The position numbers and the translations under genes are program-made. Positions 1-7,396 of a stretch of DNA of 64,000 bases are shown one piece after another (the first letter of the stretch is position 1; every line of letters begins with the position of its first letter). The notes beneath the pieces are model-generated. The model was not told the origin of the DNA. It saw nothing but the letters and a program-made list of their open reading frames with translations, and did no database searches. Origin of the DNA: Pleomorphovibrio marinus. GTDB taxonomy: Bacteria; Bacteroidota; Bacteroidia; Cytophagales; Cyclobacteriaceae. The stretch lies in the NCBI RefSeq assembly GCF_003347495.1, contig NZ_QCXY01000002.1, positions 682,001 through 746,000 on the forward strand. Reading direction: 5' to 3'.

Positions 1-1
1 G

Positions 2-307
<306 letters not shown>

Positions 308-334
308 ATAGTGCATTCGCTGCACACCACTTAC

Positions 335-366
335 AAAGCCGGTCTGAAAGGATCGGCTTTTTTCTT
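335..366 (+). terminator. intrinsic terminator of katG
   Basis: A 7-bp stem (AAAGCCG at 335-341 and CGGCTTT at 354-360) with a 12-base loop runs directly into a T-rich tract, 28 bases after the katG stop codon. Confidence 0.8.
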
Positions 367-479
367 GTTCTAATCTCAGATTTATTAAGTTGGATTGCTT
401 CAGCGGCAAAAAGAAAATGAGTTTTTCTAGAAATCTATATCGAATTAGCAGCTCATGCTAAATACCAGTATAAAATAAT

Positions 480-499
480 AAAGGATAAATTTGTCCTTT
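480..499. promoter_or_regulatory. palindromic operator 1 upstream of the RIC-like gene
   Basis: The 20-base near-palindrome AAAGGATAAATTTGTCCTTT covers the TTTG at 490-493 that serves as the -33 box. A protein bound here would be expected to block the promoter. A second copy lies at 560-579. The symmetry is visible in the sequence; the identity of the regulator is not. Confidence 0.6.
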
Positions 500-520
500 A
501 ATAAAAAACCATTAATTTTG
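490..520 (+). promoter_or_regulatory. Bacteroidota-type promoter of the RIC/NnrS-like operon
   Basis: TTTG at 490-493 and TAATTTTG at 513-520 are separated by 19 bases, an exact fit to the -33 TTTG / -7 TAnnTTTG promoter of Bacteroidota. It predicts a transcript start near 527 and a leader of about 65 bases before the ATG at 593. Confidence 0.65.
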
Positions 521-559
521 CTTTTGACATTCCCAATAGGGATAGGGGTAAACCCTAAT

Positions 560-579
560 AAAAGATAAAAATATCCTTT
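560..579. promoter_or_regulatory. palindromic operator 2 upstream of the RIC-like gene
   Basis: AAAAGATAAAAATATCCTTT matches operator 1 at 16 of 20 positions and starts 80 bases downstream of it, in the predicted 5' leader. Two sites flanking the transcript start suggest repression, possibly with looping. Confidence 0.5.
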
Positions 580-592
580 AATAGCTTCGGTT

Positions 593-1327
593 ATGAAAAA
601 TCTTGCTTCAAAAACAATTAGTGAAATCGTATCCAAAGATTACCGGACATCCACCCTATTTACCGCGATGGGTATAGCCTATAGCTGGCAGGGACAGGAA
701 ACCTTAGATCAAGTTTGCAAAAGAAAAAAACTGAACCTTGAGCAGGTTCTTAATAAGTTGCTTGCCCTTCTCCATTCCCCAACGGAGCGGGATTTTGATT
801 TTACGTATTGGCCTGTGGAGCTATTGGTAGATTATATCGTACAGAAATACCACAGGTATATCCGAAGTAGGGTTCCGGTGATTAAACAGGTATTGAATAA
901 ACTATTGTTTTCTTCTGGAGAGGATTATACATTGCTTTATCAAGTATTGGGACTTTTTGAGAAGGGAGCTGCGGAATTGGAAAAGCACATGGCTAGGGAG
1001 GAGTTGATTTTGTTTCCTTATATCCGAAAGATGGCTCCGGATGAGAAGGGTTTGCGGAAATTTGATGCCCCACATTTTGACGGGGTTAGAAACTCCATTT
1101 TGGGGATGATACGGGACCATGAAAGAGAGGGGGAGCGTTTTCAACAAATTAAGAGTATAACCAAGGATTTTCAGTCCCCAAAGGAAGCGGATGAGAACTA
1201 TAAAATTGCCATGGGGCTGCTGAGGGATTTTGACCACAACCTCCGAAAGCATTTGCACCTGGAAAACAATATACTTTTTCCAAAAGTACTGCAGTCGGGC
1301 AAAAAAGGGGAATTGGTATATGACTAG
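593..1327 (+). CDS. RIC/ScdA/YtfE-family hemerythrin-like protein lacking the N-terminal cysteines
   Basis: This 244-residue protein has the architecture of the di-iron iron-sulfur-cluster repair proteins (RIC, YtfE, ScdA): a short DUF542 region (about 1-60) and a hemerythrin-like four-helix domain (about 80-240). Candidate iron ligands sit in YHRYIRSRVP, KHMAREELILFPYI, HFDGVRNSILGMIRDHE and HNLRKHLHLENNILFP. Family members normally carry a Cys-Cys-Gly-Gly motif near residue 30, but here the equivalent stretch reads MGIAYSWQGQETL, so both cysteines are gone. The family is induced by nitric oxide and oxidative stress. Its stop overlaps the start of the next gene by 8 bases, so the two are co-transcribed from the promoter at 490-520 under the twin palindromes. 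The family call is firm. Whether a cysteine-less protein still repairs clusters or acts as an NO or oxygen sensor/scavenger is open. Confidence 0.85.
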   Translation: MKNLASKTISEIVSKDYRTSTLFTAMGIAYSWQGQETLDQVCKRKKLNLEQVLNKLLALLHSPTERDFDFTYWPVELLVDYIVQKYHRYIRSRVPVIKQVLNKLLFSSGEDYTLLYQVLGLFEKGAAELEKHMAREELILFPYIRKMAPDEKGLRKFDAPHFDGVRNSILGMIRDHEREGERFQQIKSITKDFQSPKEADENYKIAMGLLRDFDHNLRKHLHLENNILFPKVLQSGKKGELVYD

Positions 1328-2468
1328 AAGGATAATAGTGGAATTCAAACCAGCCTATATATTCCCACTGGTGATTATAGGTCTGCTCATTGGCATCGCC
1401 GGGGGGTGGCTTAGGATGGGATATGCAGCATTTTTGGTGCCGCATGCCGCGGCTCAACATGGATTATTGATGGTAGGTGGCTTTTTGGGCACCTTGATTT
1501 CTTTGGAGCGTGCATTGGTCATCAAAGGGAAGTTTTGGTTTTGCGTTCCCCTATGTAGCGGATTGTCCATCCCTGCTATCTTGCTTGGATGGCCTGAACT
1601 GTCCATTTATTTGGTAGGGGCGGCAAGCATTGGTTTGGTGGGCATTATGTATGTGCAGAGTCTTAGGCATCCTGTATTGGACCAATACCTGTTGCTTTTT
1701 GGAGCCCTATGTTGGGTGTTGGGTAATTTTATGGTTGCTAACACTGGTTTTATGTTAGTGGGTGTGCCCTGGTGGATAGGCTTTATTCTGTTCACCATTG
1801 TGGGAGAACGCTTGGAACTGAGCAAATTTCTCCCGCTTCCTCCATGGAGCCGGCTGCTTCTGCCTAGTTTACTTGGTGTCTTTTTTTTAGGGATGTGGGT
1901 TCCCTTCCATACTTGGGGGATTTGGGTTATGGGTATTAGTGTATGCGGAATCGCCGGGTGGTTGTTGGTTTTTGACATGGCCAGATATGCAGCCAAGAAG
2001 GCCGGGTTGTTCAGATATATTGGAATTGGACTTATTACCGGGTATGTATGGTTATTGATTCATGGGCTAATCCTGTTTTTAATTCCGGAACATGCCTTAC
2101 ATTATGACCTCTACCTGCATACCTTTTTCTTGGGTTTTACCTTTTCCATGATTTGGGCCCATGCTCCCATTATTTTGCCTGCTGTGTTGAAGATCCGCCA
2201 GCAGCCCTTTCACCCCTTACTATGGGTAGGCTGGGGTGTATTTCAAGTGAGCCTTTTAGGAAGGATTTGGGCCAGCTTATCTGGAAATTTGGAAGGAAGG
2301 GTGATGTTTAGCCTGATCAACGGGTGGGCCATAATCGTCATGTTTTTGGCAATGGGAAGTTTGGTGTTCCTAATTAGTAGGAGTGCCGAATGCAACAGCG
2401 GTAATTTGAAAAAATCTGTCGCCGAATCCGGTTCATCCGGGATTCACCAAAAAAAGTTAGCCGGATAG
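1320..2468 (+). CDS. NnrS-like polytopic membrane protein
   Basis: This 382-residue integral membrane protein has about 11-12 hydrophobic segments. The start ATG at 1320 overlaps the end of the RIC-like gene. Longer in-frame starts would lie entirely inside that gene and are unlikely. The motifs HAAAQHGLLMVGGFLGTL (about 39-56) and LHTFFLGFTFSMIWAHAPII (about 260-280) contain histidines in transmembrane helices. They resemble the haem/copper-binding membrane protein NnrS, which protects cells from nitric oxide and metal-nitrosyl stress. Pairing with a RIC-type protein supports that role. The similarity to NnrS was judged by eye; it could be a distinct family with the same topology. The extreme C-terminus is hydrophilic and contains two cysteine/serine-rich stretches of no recognised type. 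Confidence 0.6.
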   Translation: MTRRIIVEFKPAYIFPLVIIGLLIGIAGGWLRMGYAAFLVPHAAAQHGLLMVGGFLGTLISLERALVIKGKFWFCVPLCSGLSIPAILLGWPELSIYLVGAASIGLVGIMYVQSLRHPVLDQYLLLFGALCWVLGNFMVANTGFMLVGVPWWIGFILFTIVGERLELSKFLPLPPWSRLLLPSLLGVFFLGMWVPFHTWGIWVMGISVCGIAGWLLVFDMARYAAKKAGLFRYIGIGLITGYVWLLIHGLILFLIPEHALHYDLYLHTFFLGFTFSMIWAHAPIILPAVLKIRQQPFHPLLWVGWGVFQVSLLGRIWASLSGNLEGRVMFSLINGWAIIVMFLAMGSLVFLISRSAECNSGNLKKSVAESGSSGIHQKKLAG

Positions 2469-2626
2469 GTTAACCAATTGTTTTTTATGTGTATAAAGTT
2501 TCTAACAGTTTATATTCAAATTATATAATAAATAGTTGGCCAATGCCACAAGAAAGTGGAATGTGATTTATGGACAAAAGGGAGTGAGTGGAGAATTTTT
2601 TTTTCAGAGGTTTGCCCGATTTTTAT

Positions 2627-2634
2627 CATCTTTG
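2627..2634 (+). promoter_or_regulatory. possible -7 box for the COG2509 flavoprotein gene
   Basis: CATCTTTG differs by one base from TAnnTTTG and lies 45 bases before the ATG at 2680. No good -33 partner is seen at 19-21 bases, so this is tentative. It does agree with the short start chosen for the gene. Confidence 0.3.
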
Positions 2635-2679
2635 CGAGATGGTTTGACCCATGGTTTAAAGGATAACTCCCTTTCCCGT

Positions 2680-4278
2680 ATGAAAAAAGAAATTCAGCTT
2701 ACCCTTAGTCCCGAACAGGCACATGACAGCATGTTCATCCATTCCCAATCGCTGAGGCAATTGGGAATAGATCCTGCATATGAGGGTGCTCATGTTCGTC
2801 AAGACAGACGTTCTATAGATGCAAGAGGCAAAAAAGTGAAAATCAATATTTCCGCGACGGTATTTATAGACGAAGCCCCCTCCCCCTTGTTGAATGTAGA
2901 TAAAGACTATTCAAATGTTTGCAATGCTGATCCTATCCTGATCGTAGGGGCTGGGCCTGCTGGTCTTTTTGCTGCCCTGCGTGCCATTGAACTTGGACAT
3001 AAGCCCATCCTTTTCGAAAGGGGAAAGGACGTGAGGAGTAGAAGGAGGGATTTAGCTGCCATCAACAAGTACCATGTGGTGGATACGGAGTCCAATTATT
3101 GTTTTGGGGAAGGTGGTGCCGGCACATACTCCGACGGCAAGCTTTATACCAGAAGCAAAAAAAGGGGGGATGTCCGCCGGATAATGGAAATTCTGGTTGC
3201 ACATGGCGCATCAGAGCAGATCCTTGTGGAAGCCCACCCACATATAGGCACCAACAAACTTCCAATCCTCGTAGCTGCCTTGCGTGCATCCATTCTGGAA
3301 GCGGGAGGGGAAATCCATTTTAATACCAAGGTCGTTGATTTTATTATCGAAAATGGAGAGCTGACAGGAATTAAAACCCACGAAGGCGATTCCTTTAAAG
3401 GCTTGGGGGTCATTTTGGCAACAGGACATTCTGCAAGGGATATATTTGAGCTCCTTCAAAAAAAAGGTGTGGAAATTCATGCAAAACCATTTGCGTTGGG
3501 AGTGAGGATCGAACATCCCCAAGGGTTAATTGACAGCATACAGTATAAATGTGGGGTGGGACGGGGTCCTTACTTGCCTGCTGCGGCTTACTCACTTGTC
3601 CAACAAACGCAATTCCAGGAAAAGCAAAGAGGGGTGTTTTCCTTTTGCATGTGTCCTGGAGGATTTATCGTCCCTGCCGCCACTGCGCCAGGTGAGATTG
3701 TTGTAAACGGTATGAGTCCCTCTCGCAGGGACGGAAAGTTTGCCAACTCAGGAATAGTGGCTGCCGTGGAAGTGGAGGATTTGCAGGATTACAGACAATA
3801 TGGCCCCTTGGCAGGGATGTATTTCCAAAAAGAGGTGGAACAAAAAGCCTGGGCTATGGGAGGTATGACACAAAGGGCTCCTGCACAGCGTTTGATGGAT
3901 TTCGTACAGGGAAAGACCAGTCAAGACCTTTTGAACACAAGTTACCAGCCAGGGTTGCAATCCGCAAATATGATGGAGGTTTTGCCACTACAGATTGGGT
4001 GGAGGCTTAAGGAGGCCTTTTTGCAGTTTGGGAATAAAATGAAGGGATACCTTACCAACGAGGCGCAGCTTATAGGGGTGGAAAGCAGGACCTCCTCTCC
4101 AGTCCGTATTCCTCGCGACAGGGAAAGTTTTGAGCACCCCGGGCTCAAGCGGCTTTTTCCCTGCGGGGAAGGGGCTGGCTATGCGGGTGGCATTGTTTCT
4201 GCGGCAATGGATGGGGAACGCTGTGCCGAACGATTGGTGGCCATATATAAAAAACGACCTAACCTCGCTAAAAGATGA
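2680..4278 (+). CDS. FAD-dependent dehydrogenase, COG2509 family
   Basis: This is a 532-residue cytoplasmic flavoprotein. An ADP-binding Rossmann motif, ILIVGAGPAGLFAALRA, lies near residues 85-101. The family signature follows at about 130-165: SNYCFGEGGAGTYSDGKLYTR, split here as SNYCFGEGGAG and TYSDGKLYTRSKK. The C-terminal block LFPCGEGAGYAGGIVSAAMDG (about 497-517) completes the FAD site. The family is widespread but its substrate is unknown. A longer frame exists from a TTG at 2536, but the start ATG at 2680 matches the usual start of the family (MKKEIQLTLSPEQA) and has an A-rich leader. The stop overlaps the next start by 4 bases (ATGA), so the two genes are translationally coupled. 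Confidence 0.88.
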   Translation: MKKEIQLTLSPEQAHDSMFIHSQSLRQLGIDPAYEGAHVRQDRRSIDARGKKVKINISATVFIDEAPSPLLNVDKDYSNVCNADPILIVGAGPAGLFAALRAIELGHKPILFERGKDVRSRRRDLAAINKYHVVDTESNYCFGEGGAGTYSDGKLYTRSKKRGDVRRIMEILVAHGASEQILVEAHPHIGTNKLPILVAALRASILEAGGEIHFNTKVVDFIIENGELTGIKTHEGDSFKGLGVILATGHSARDIFELLQKKGVEIHAKPFALGVRIEHPQGLIDSIQYKCGVGRGPYLPAAAYSLVQQTQFQEKQRGVFSFCMCPGGFIVPAATAPGEIVVNGMSPSRRDGKFANSGIVAAVEVEDLQDYRQYGPLAGMYFQKEVEQKAWAMGGMTQRAPAQRLMDFVQGKTSQDLLNTSYQPGLQSANMMEVLPLQIGWRLKEAFLQFGNKMKGYLTNEAQLIGVESRTSSPVRIPRDRESFEHPGLKRLFPCGEGAGYAGGIVSAAMDGERCAERLVAIYKKRPNLAKR

Positions 4279-4649
4279 ATGGAAAAAAAAGAACAGTTAT
4301 AATAGGAGCCAGCCCCAACCCCACTAGATATGCCTACACCGCTGCCAAAATGCTGCACGACAATAAAGTGCCTTTCATTCCAGTGGGTATAAAGGAAGGT
4401 GTTGTGTTTGGCGAGAAGATTTTAGACATCCGGAAAAAACCGCAGGTGGAAGATGTACATACCGTAACGCTGTACTTAGGCCCAAAAAACCAAGAAGAGT
4501 GGGTGGATTACATCCTGTCCCTTTCTCCCCAGCGTCTTATTTTCAACCCTGGTACGGAAAACACTTTCTTGGCTGAAAAGGCCAAAGCGGCGGGAATTTC
4601 TGTAATGCCCGCATGCACCTTGGTGCTTTTAAGTTCAGGCCAGTTTTGA
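4275..4649 (+). CDS. CoA-binding domain protein
   Basis: This 124-residue protein is a single Rossmann-like CoA_binding domain of the YccU/YneT type. The N-terminal TVIIGASPNPTRYAYTAAKML supplies the dinucleotide/CoA loop (written in two parts, TVIIGASPNPTRY and AYTAAKML). The central GEKILDIRKKPQVEDVHTV and the C-terminal IFNPGTENTFLAEKAKAAGI are typical of the family. The biochemical role is not established. The gene overlaps the upstream flavoprotein gene by ATGA and is surely in the same operon. About 170 bases without a gene follow before the sigma-factor operon. Confidence 0.85.
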   Translation: MNGKKRTVIIGASPNPTRYAYTAAKMLHDNKVPFIPVGIKEGVVFGEKILDIRKKPQVEDVHTVTLYLGPKNQEEWVDYILSLSPQRLIFNPGTENTFLAEKAKAAGISVMPACTLVLLSSGQF

Positions 4650-4818
4650 AAAGCGATTTCTTTACTCGTGTAGATTAATGTAAGTTTTTGATAATCAACA
4701 TTTTTTGATTAGCTTTCTTGTCTTGCTTGATAATTTCATGATAATAGCGACTTTTTTTTCAACCCATGTGCAACCTATTTTATATAGGATGTATCTATAC
4801 TATTGAAACCACCTGGAA

Positions 4819-5388
4819 ATGTTTGTCAGAAAAACTTTTACTGAAGAAGAAACCATTGTAAGGGGATGTCTAAAGGGGGATAAAAAATCTCAAAAGCATC
4901 TCTATGAAGCTTATTCGGGAAAGTTTTTGGCCCTTTGCTACCGATATGTCAAGGACAGGGACCTGGCGGAAGACGTGATGATTGAGGGATTTATGAAAAT
5001 CTTCGATAAACTTTCTCAATTTGAAAACAAGGGTAGCTTGGAAGGATGGATGAGAAAGGTGATGGTCAATCAGGCACTGCTAACCCTTCGTAAAAACAGA
5101 CATCTCTCCATGGAAGTGAATTACGATGGACAGGAAGAGGGTCTGGGGGTGTATGAAGACCCCAATGACCTGGAAGCAGAGGACCTGCTTAAAATGGTGG
5201 AGGAGTTGCCGGTGGGTTATAGGACAGTGTTTAACCTCTATGCCATAGAAGGATACTCCCATAAAGAGATTCAAGACCTCTTGGGAATATCGGAAAGCAC
5301 CTCCAAATCACAACTCAGTAGGGCAAGAGCCTTATTGAAACAGAAGTTAACAAAAATACCGATAGACAAAACGAATAACCATGGATAA
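4819..5388 (+). CDS. RNA polymerase sigma-70 factor, ECF subfamily
   Basis: This 189-residue ECF sigma factor has region 2 (about 25-90, with YVKDRDLAEDVMIEGFMKIF and the following SLEGWMRKVMVNQAL) and region 4 (about 125-180, with LPVGYRTVFNLYAIEGYSH and a helix-turn-helix at EIQDLLGISESTSKSQLSRAR). It would redirect RNA polymerase to a stress regulon. It is the first gene of a four-gene unit: the anti-sigma gene starts inside it (8-base overlap), then an outer-membrane protein and a DUF4097 protein. This sigma plus membrane anti-sigma plus DUF4097 arrangement is common in Bacteroidota. Autoregulation is likely but no ECF promoter motif could be assigned. Confidence 0.93.
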   Translation: MFVRKTFTEEETIVRGCLKGDKKSQKHLYEAYSGKFLALCYRYVKDRDLAEDVMIEGFMKIFDKLSQFENKGSLEGWMRKVMVNQALLTLRKNRHLSMEVNYDGQEEGLGVYEDPNDLEAEDLLKMVEELPVGYRTVFNLYAIEGYSHKEIQDLLGISESTSKSQLSRARALLKQKLTKIPIDKTNNHG

Positions 5389-6124
5389 CAAGCAGGGGAA
5401 AAACATTGACGATCTCTTTCGCCAAAAGCTTGGGCAAATGGAGGTAACACCTGACCCTCAGGCCTGGGAAAAACTGGCCGGCAGACTGGAAGAAGGGAAA
5501 AAGCCGTTAGGATGGTTTTTTGGTAAGCTGGCAGCAGGCCTGGCCATCATTTTTGGCCTAGGGGCTGTCTGGTATCAATTTTCTGACAGTAACGGGGTGG
5601 AGGAGTATATAGTCCAGTATGAAGATATACCCAACTTAAATGAGAACTTGGTTTTACCTCCAACAGAGGAGTTGGAAGCAGAAGAAAAGGAAGAAAATAC
5701 TGTTCAGGAAACTTTAAAAACGGAAAGTCCGGAACCCAAAGGAAGCGCTCCCAAAAAGGATAAATCTAGGCCACCCCTTGCAGCAATTGGGGAGGAAGCC
5801 AAAACCTCAAGAGTAGAAGCCCCAGTGATAACATTACCCCCTATTGAGCTAGTGGATGTTGACTTCGGGGATTTGTTGGTGGAGGAATTAATATCCCCCG
5901 AACCCTTGCCAAAAGAGAGTGAGGTAGAATACAAAGTGCGTATTGTCTCCAGAGGATATGCCTTTGCCCCCGACAAGGGTGACCTAGTGGATGGCATAGA
6001 AAACCAGGTAGAAAAGATAGGAAATTTCTTTAGCAAGGTGGATCAGGGCTTTTCCGAACTTCAGGATGCGAAAAATGACTTTTTCGCCTTTAAGACAACT
6101 AAAAGAGAAAAACAACAGAACTAA
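5381..6124 (+). CDS. membrane-bound anti-sigma-factor-like protein
   Basis: This 247-residue protein begins inside the sigma-factor gene. Its N-terminus (about 1-45) is cytoplasmic and contains TPDPQAWEKLAGRLEEGKKP, the kind of DPQAWEKL segment seen in sigma-linked proteins of this phylum. One transmembrane helix follows at about 47-65 (GWFFGKLAAGLAIIFGLGAVW). The rest is periplasmic, acidic and proline/glutamate-rich, then ends in a coiled-coil-like tail. Position and topology suggest that it holds the ECF sigma factor at the membrane. No zinc-type HxxxCxxC motif is present. The next gene is 225 bases away, separated by repeat array 1. Confidence 0.7.
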   Translation: MDNKQGKNIDDLFRQKLGQMEVTPDPQAWEKLAGRLEEGKKPLGWFFGKLAAGLAIIFGLGAVWYQFSDSNGVEEYIVQYEDIPNLNENLVLPPTEELEAEEKEENTVQETLKTESPEPKGSAPKKDKSRPPLAAIGEEAKTSRVEAPVITLPPIELVDVDFGDLLVEELISPEPLPKESEVEYKVRIVSRGYAFAPDKGDLVDGIENQVEKIGNFFSKVDQGFSELQDAKNDFFAFKTTKREKQQN

Positions 6125-6128
6125 CCTT

Positions 6129-6349
6129 ATGAAGTCGAGCCTGTCCTGACGGCAGTCAGGGCATGACGAGCAGGTCACACAGTGCCCTGCCCCCCCCCCC
6201 GATAGCGGGACAGGGCAGGCAGGGGCAGGCTATCAAACCATTGAAAAACAAATTATAATCATATGAAATGCCCATGAGAAAGAATTCTCACACAGGGGGA
6301 TGATTATCCAGGGCATTCCATCTGACCATTGAAAAACAAATATAAACAG
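6129..6349 (+). repeat. composite leader/hairpin repeat, array 1 (type A then type B)
   Basis: Two structured units in tandem. The type A unit starts at the ATG at 6129 (134 bases to the next ATG) and the type B unit at the ATG at 6263 (87 bases to the gene ATG at 6350). Each ends in the shared leader, core ACCATTGAAAAACAAAT, followed by TATAA and an ATG. Unit B can fold with an outer stem AAATGCCC/GGGCATT and inner hairpins TGAGAA-AGAA-TTCTCA and GGAT-GATT-ATCC. Unit A has CTGAC-GGCA-GTCAG. Unit A also contains a run of eleven C (6190-6200) not found in the other copies. The array sits inside the sigma-factor operon, between the anti-sigma and outer-membrane genes. Confidence 0.85.
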
Positions 6350-7378
6350 ATGAAAAAGTATGTAATTGCGATTTTTATGCTGGCCTTGATTCAGCAGGTA
6401 TTTGGTGCAGAAATCAAGCTGCCAGAGGAACACTATTTGGGAGATAGTATTATTGTGGAATTTGGGAATTCCGGCCAAATGGTATTTATCGTAGACAACC
6501 CAGAGGATTTTGAGCGGCTCAAGAAACTGGATATCAACCAAATCATTCAGGAACTGGATGTCCCGCAGCCTGAGAAGGAGGGGCATCAAACCGTGGTAGA
6601 GGTTAAATATAAAGACGGGAACAAGGAAATATTCAGGATTTATGAGGATGGCCCGGAAACAGAGGTAAGTATCGGACGCTACAAGCTGAAGGTGGACGAG
6701 TCTGGGAGCAGGACCACGGTCAATGTGGAAACCGCCCCCAAGCAACGCAAGGACCCTGCATTCCGTACGTATTTTAGTGCTGACCTTGGGATTAATAATT
6801 ATTTCCAGAATGGCAACATTCCCGGCCCTGGTGCCCCCTATGCCGTAAAGGGGTGGGGAAGTTGGAACGTCAACCTCAACTATATGGCTTCCCAACGCAT
6901 ATCAAATGGCTTGTTTTGGGACTTTGGATTGGGGGTACACTGGTACAATTTCAAATTTGAAAACAGGAGTATTCAGGCATTACCCTCTGAGGGAGGGGTG
7001 GATTTCATCAACCGCACGGATGTCAATGGATTTAAAAGTAAGGTTTCGGCTTCTTACCTGACCACACTTACCATGTTGAAGCTTGATTTTGGAAAATTAA
7101 ACGATAGTGGCAGAAATGGGCTTAGGGTGGGAATAGGCCCTTATGCCGGATATAGACTAGGGGGAAGGAGTAAGTTGGTGTATAGGCATCTTGAAGGCTC
7201 TGGTAGGAGAAAGGAACACGAACCTGCGGGAAGTTACCTAAACAACTTTCGATATGGACTTAGGGGGGAGGTAGGATTCAGGAGTATCACGCTGTTTACC
7301 ACCTATGACCTAAACCCTCTGTTTCATAGTGAAGTGGATCCTTCGCTCAATGCCTTTAGTTTTGGAATAACGTTTTAA
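6350..7378 (+). CDS. secreted outer-membrane beta-barrel protein of an ECF operon
   Basis: This is a 342-residue protein with a signal peptide (MKKYVIAIFMLALIQQVFGA). A soluble region of about 110 residues follows, then a barrel-like half (about 145-342) rich in alternating hydrophobic strands such as WGSWNVNLNYMASQRI and LFWDFGLGVHWYNFKF, ending in SFGITF with a terminal phenylalanine, as outer-membrane proteins do. I do not recognise a specific family. The start ATG at 6350 is chosen because the signal peptide begins there. An in-frame extension to 6329 is repeat sequence. The ATG itself is the last ATG of repeat array 1, so the leader comes from the repeat. The DUF4097 gene starts 18 bases downstream. 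Confidence 0.72.
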   Translation: MKKYVIAIFMLALIQQVFGAEIKLPEEHYLGDSIIVEFGNSGQMVFIVDNPEDFERLKKLDINQIIQELDVPQPEKEGHQTVVEVKYKDGNKEIFRIYEDGPETEVSIGRYKLKVDESGSRTTVNVETAPKQRKDPAFRTYFSADLGINNYFQNGNIPGPGAPYAVKGWGSWNVNLNYMASQRISNGLFWDFGLGVHWYNFKFENRSIQALPSEGGVDFINRTDVNGFKSKVSASYLTTLTMLKLDFGKLNDSGRNGLRVGIGPYAGYRLGGRSKLVYRHLEGSGRRKEHEPAGSYLNNFRYGLRGEVGFRSITLFTTYDLNPLFHSEVDPSLNAFSFGITF

Positions 7379-7396
7379 CCTCAAAACACGAAAATT

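Noticed and set aside
5984-6178. Minus-strand frame with peptide MTCSSCPDCRQDRLDFI, also found at 55881-56099 on the plus strand
   Set aside because: The shared peptide is the antisense of the type A repeat unit; the two frames share nothing outside the repeat.
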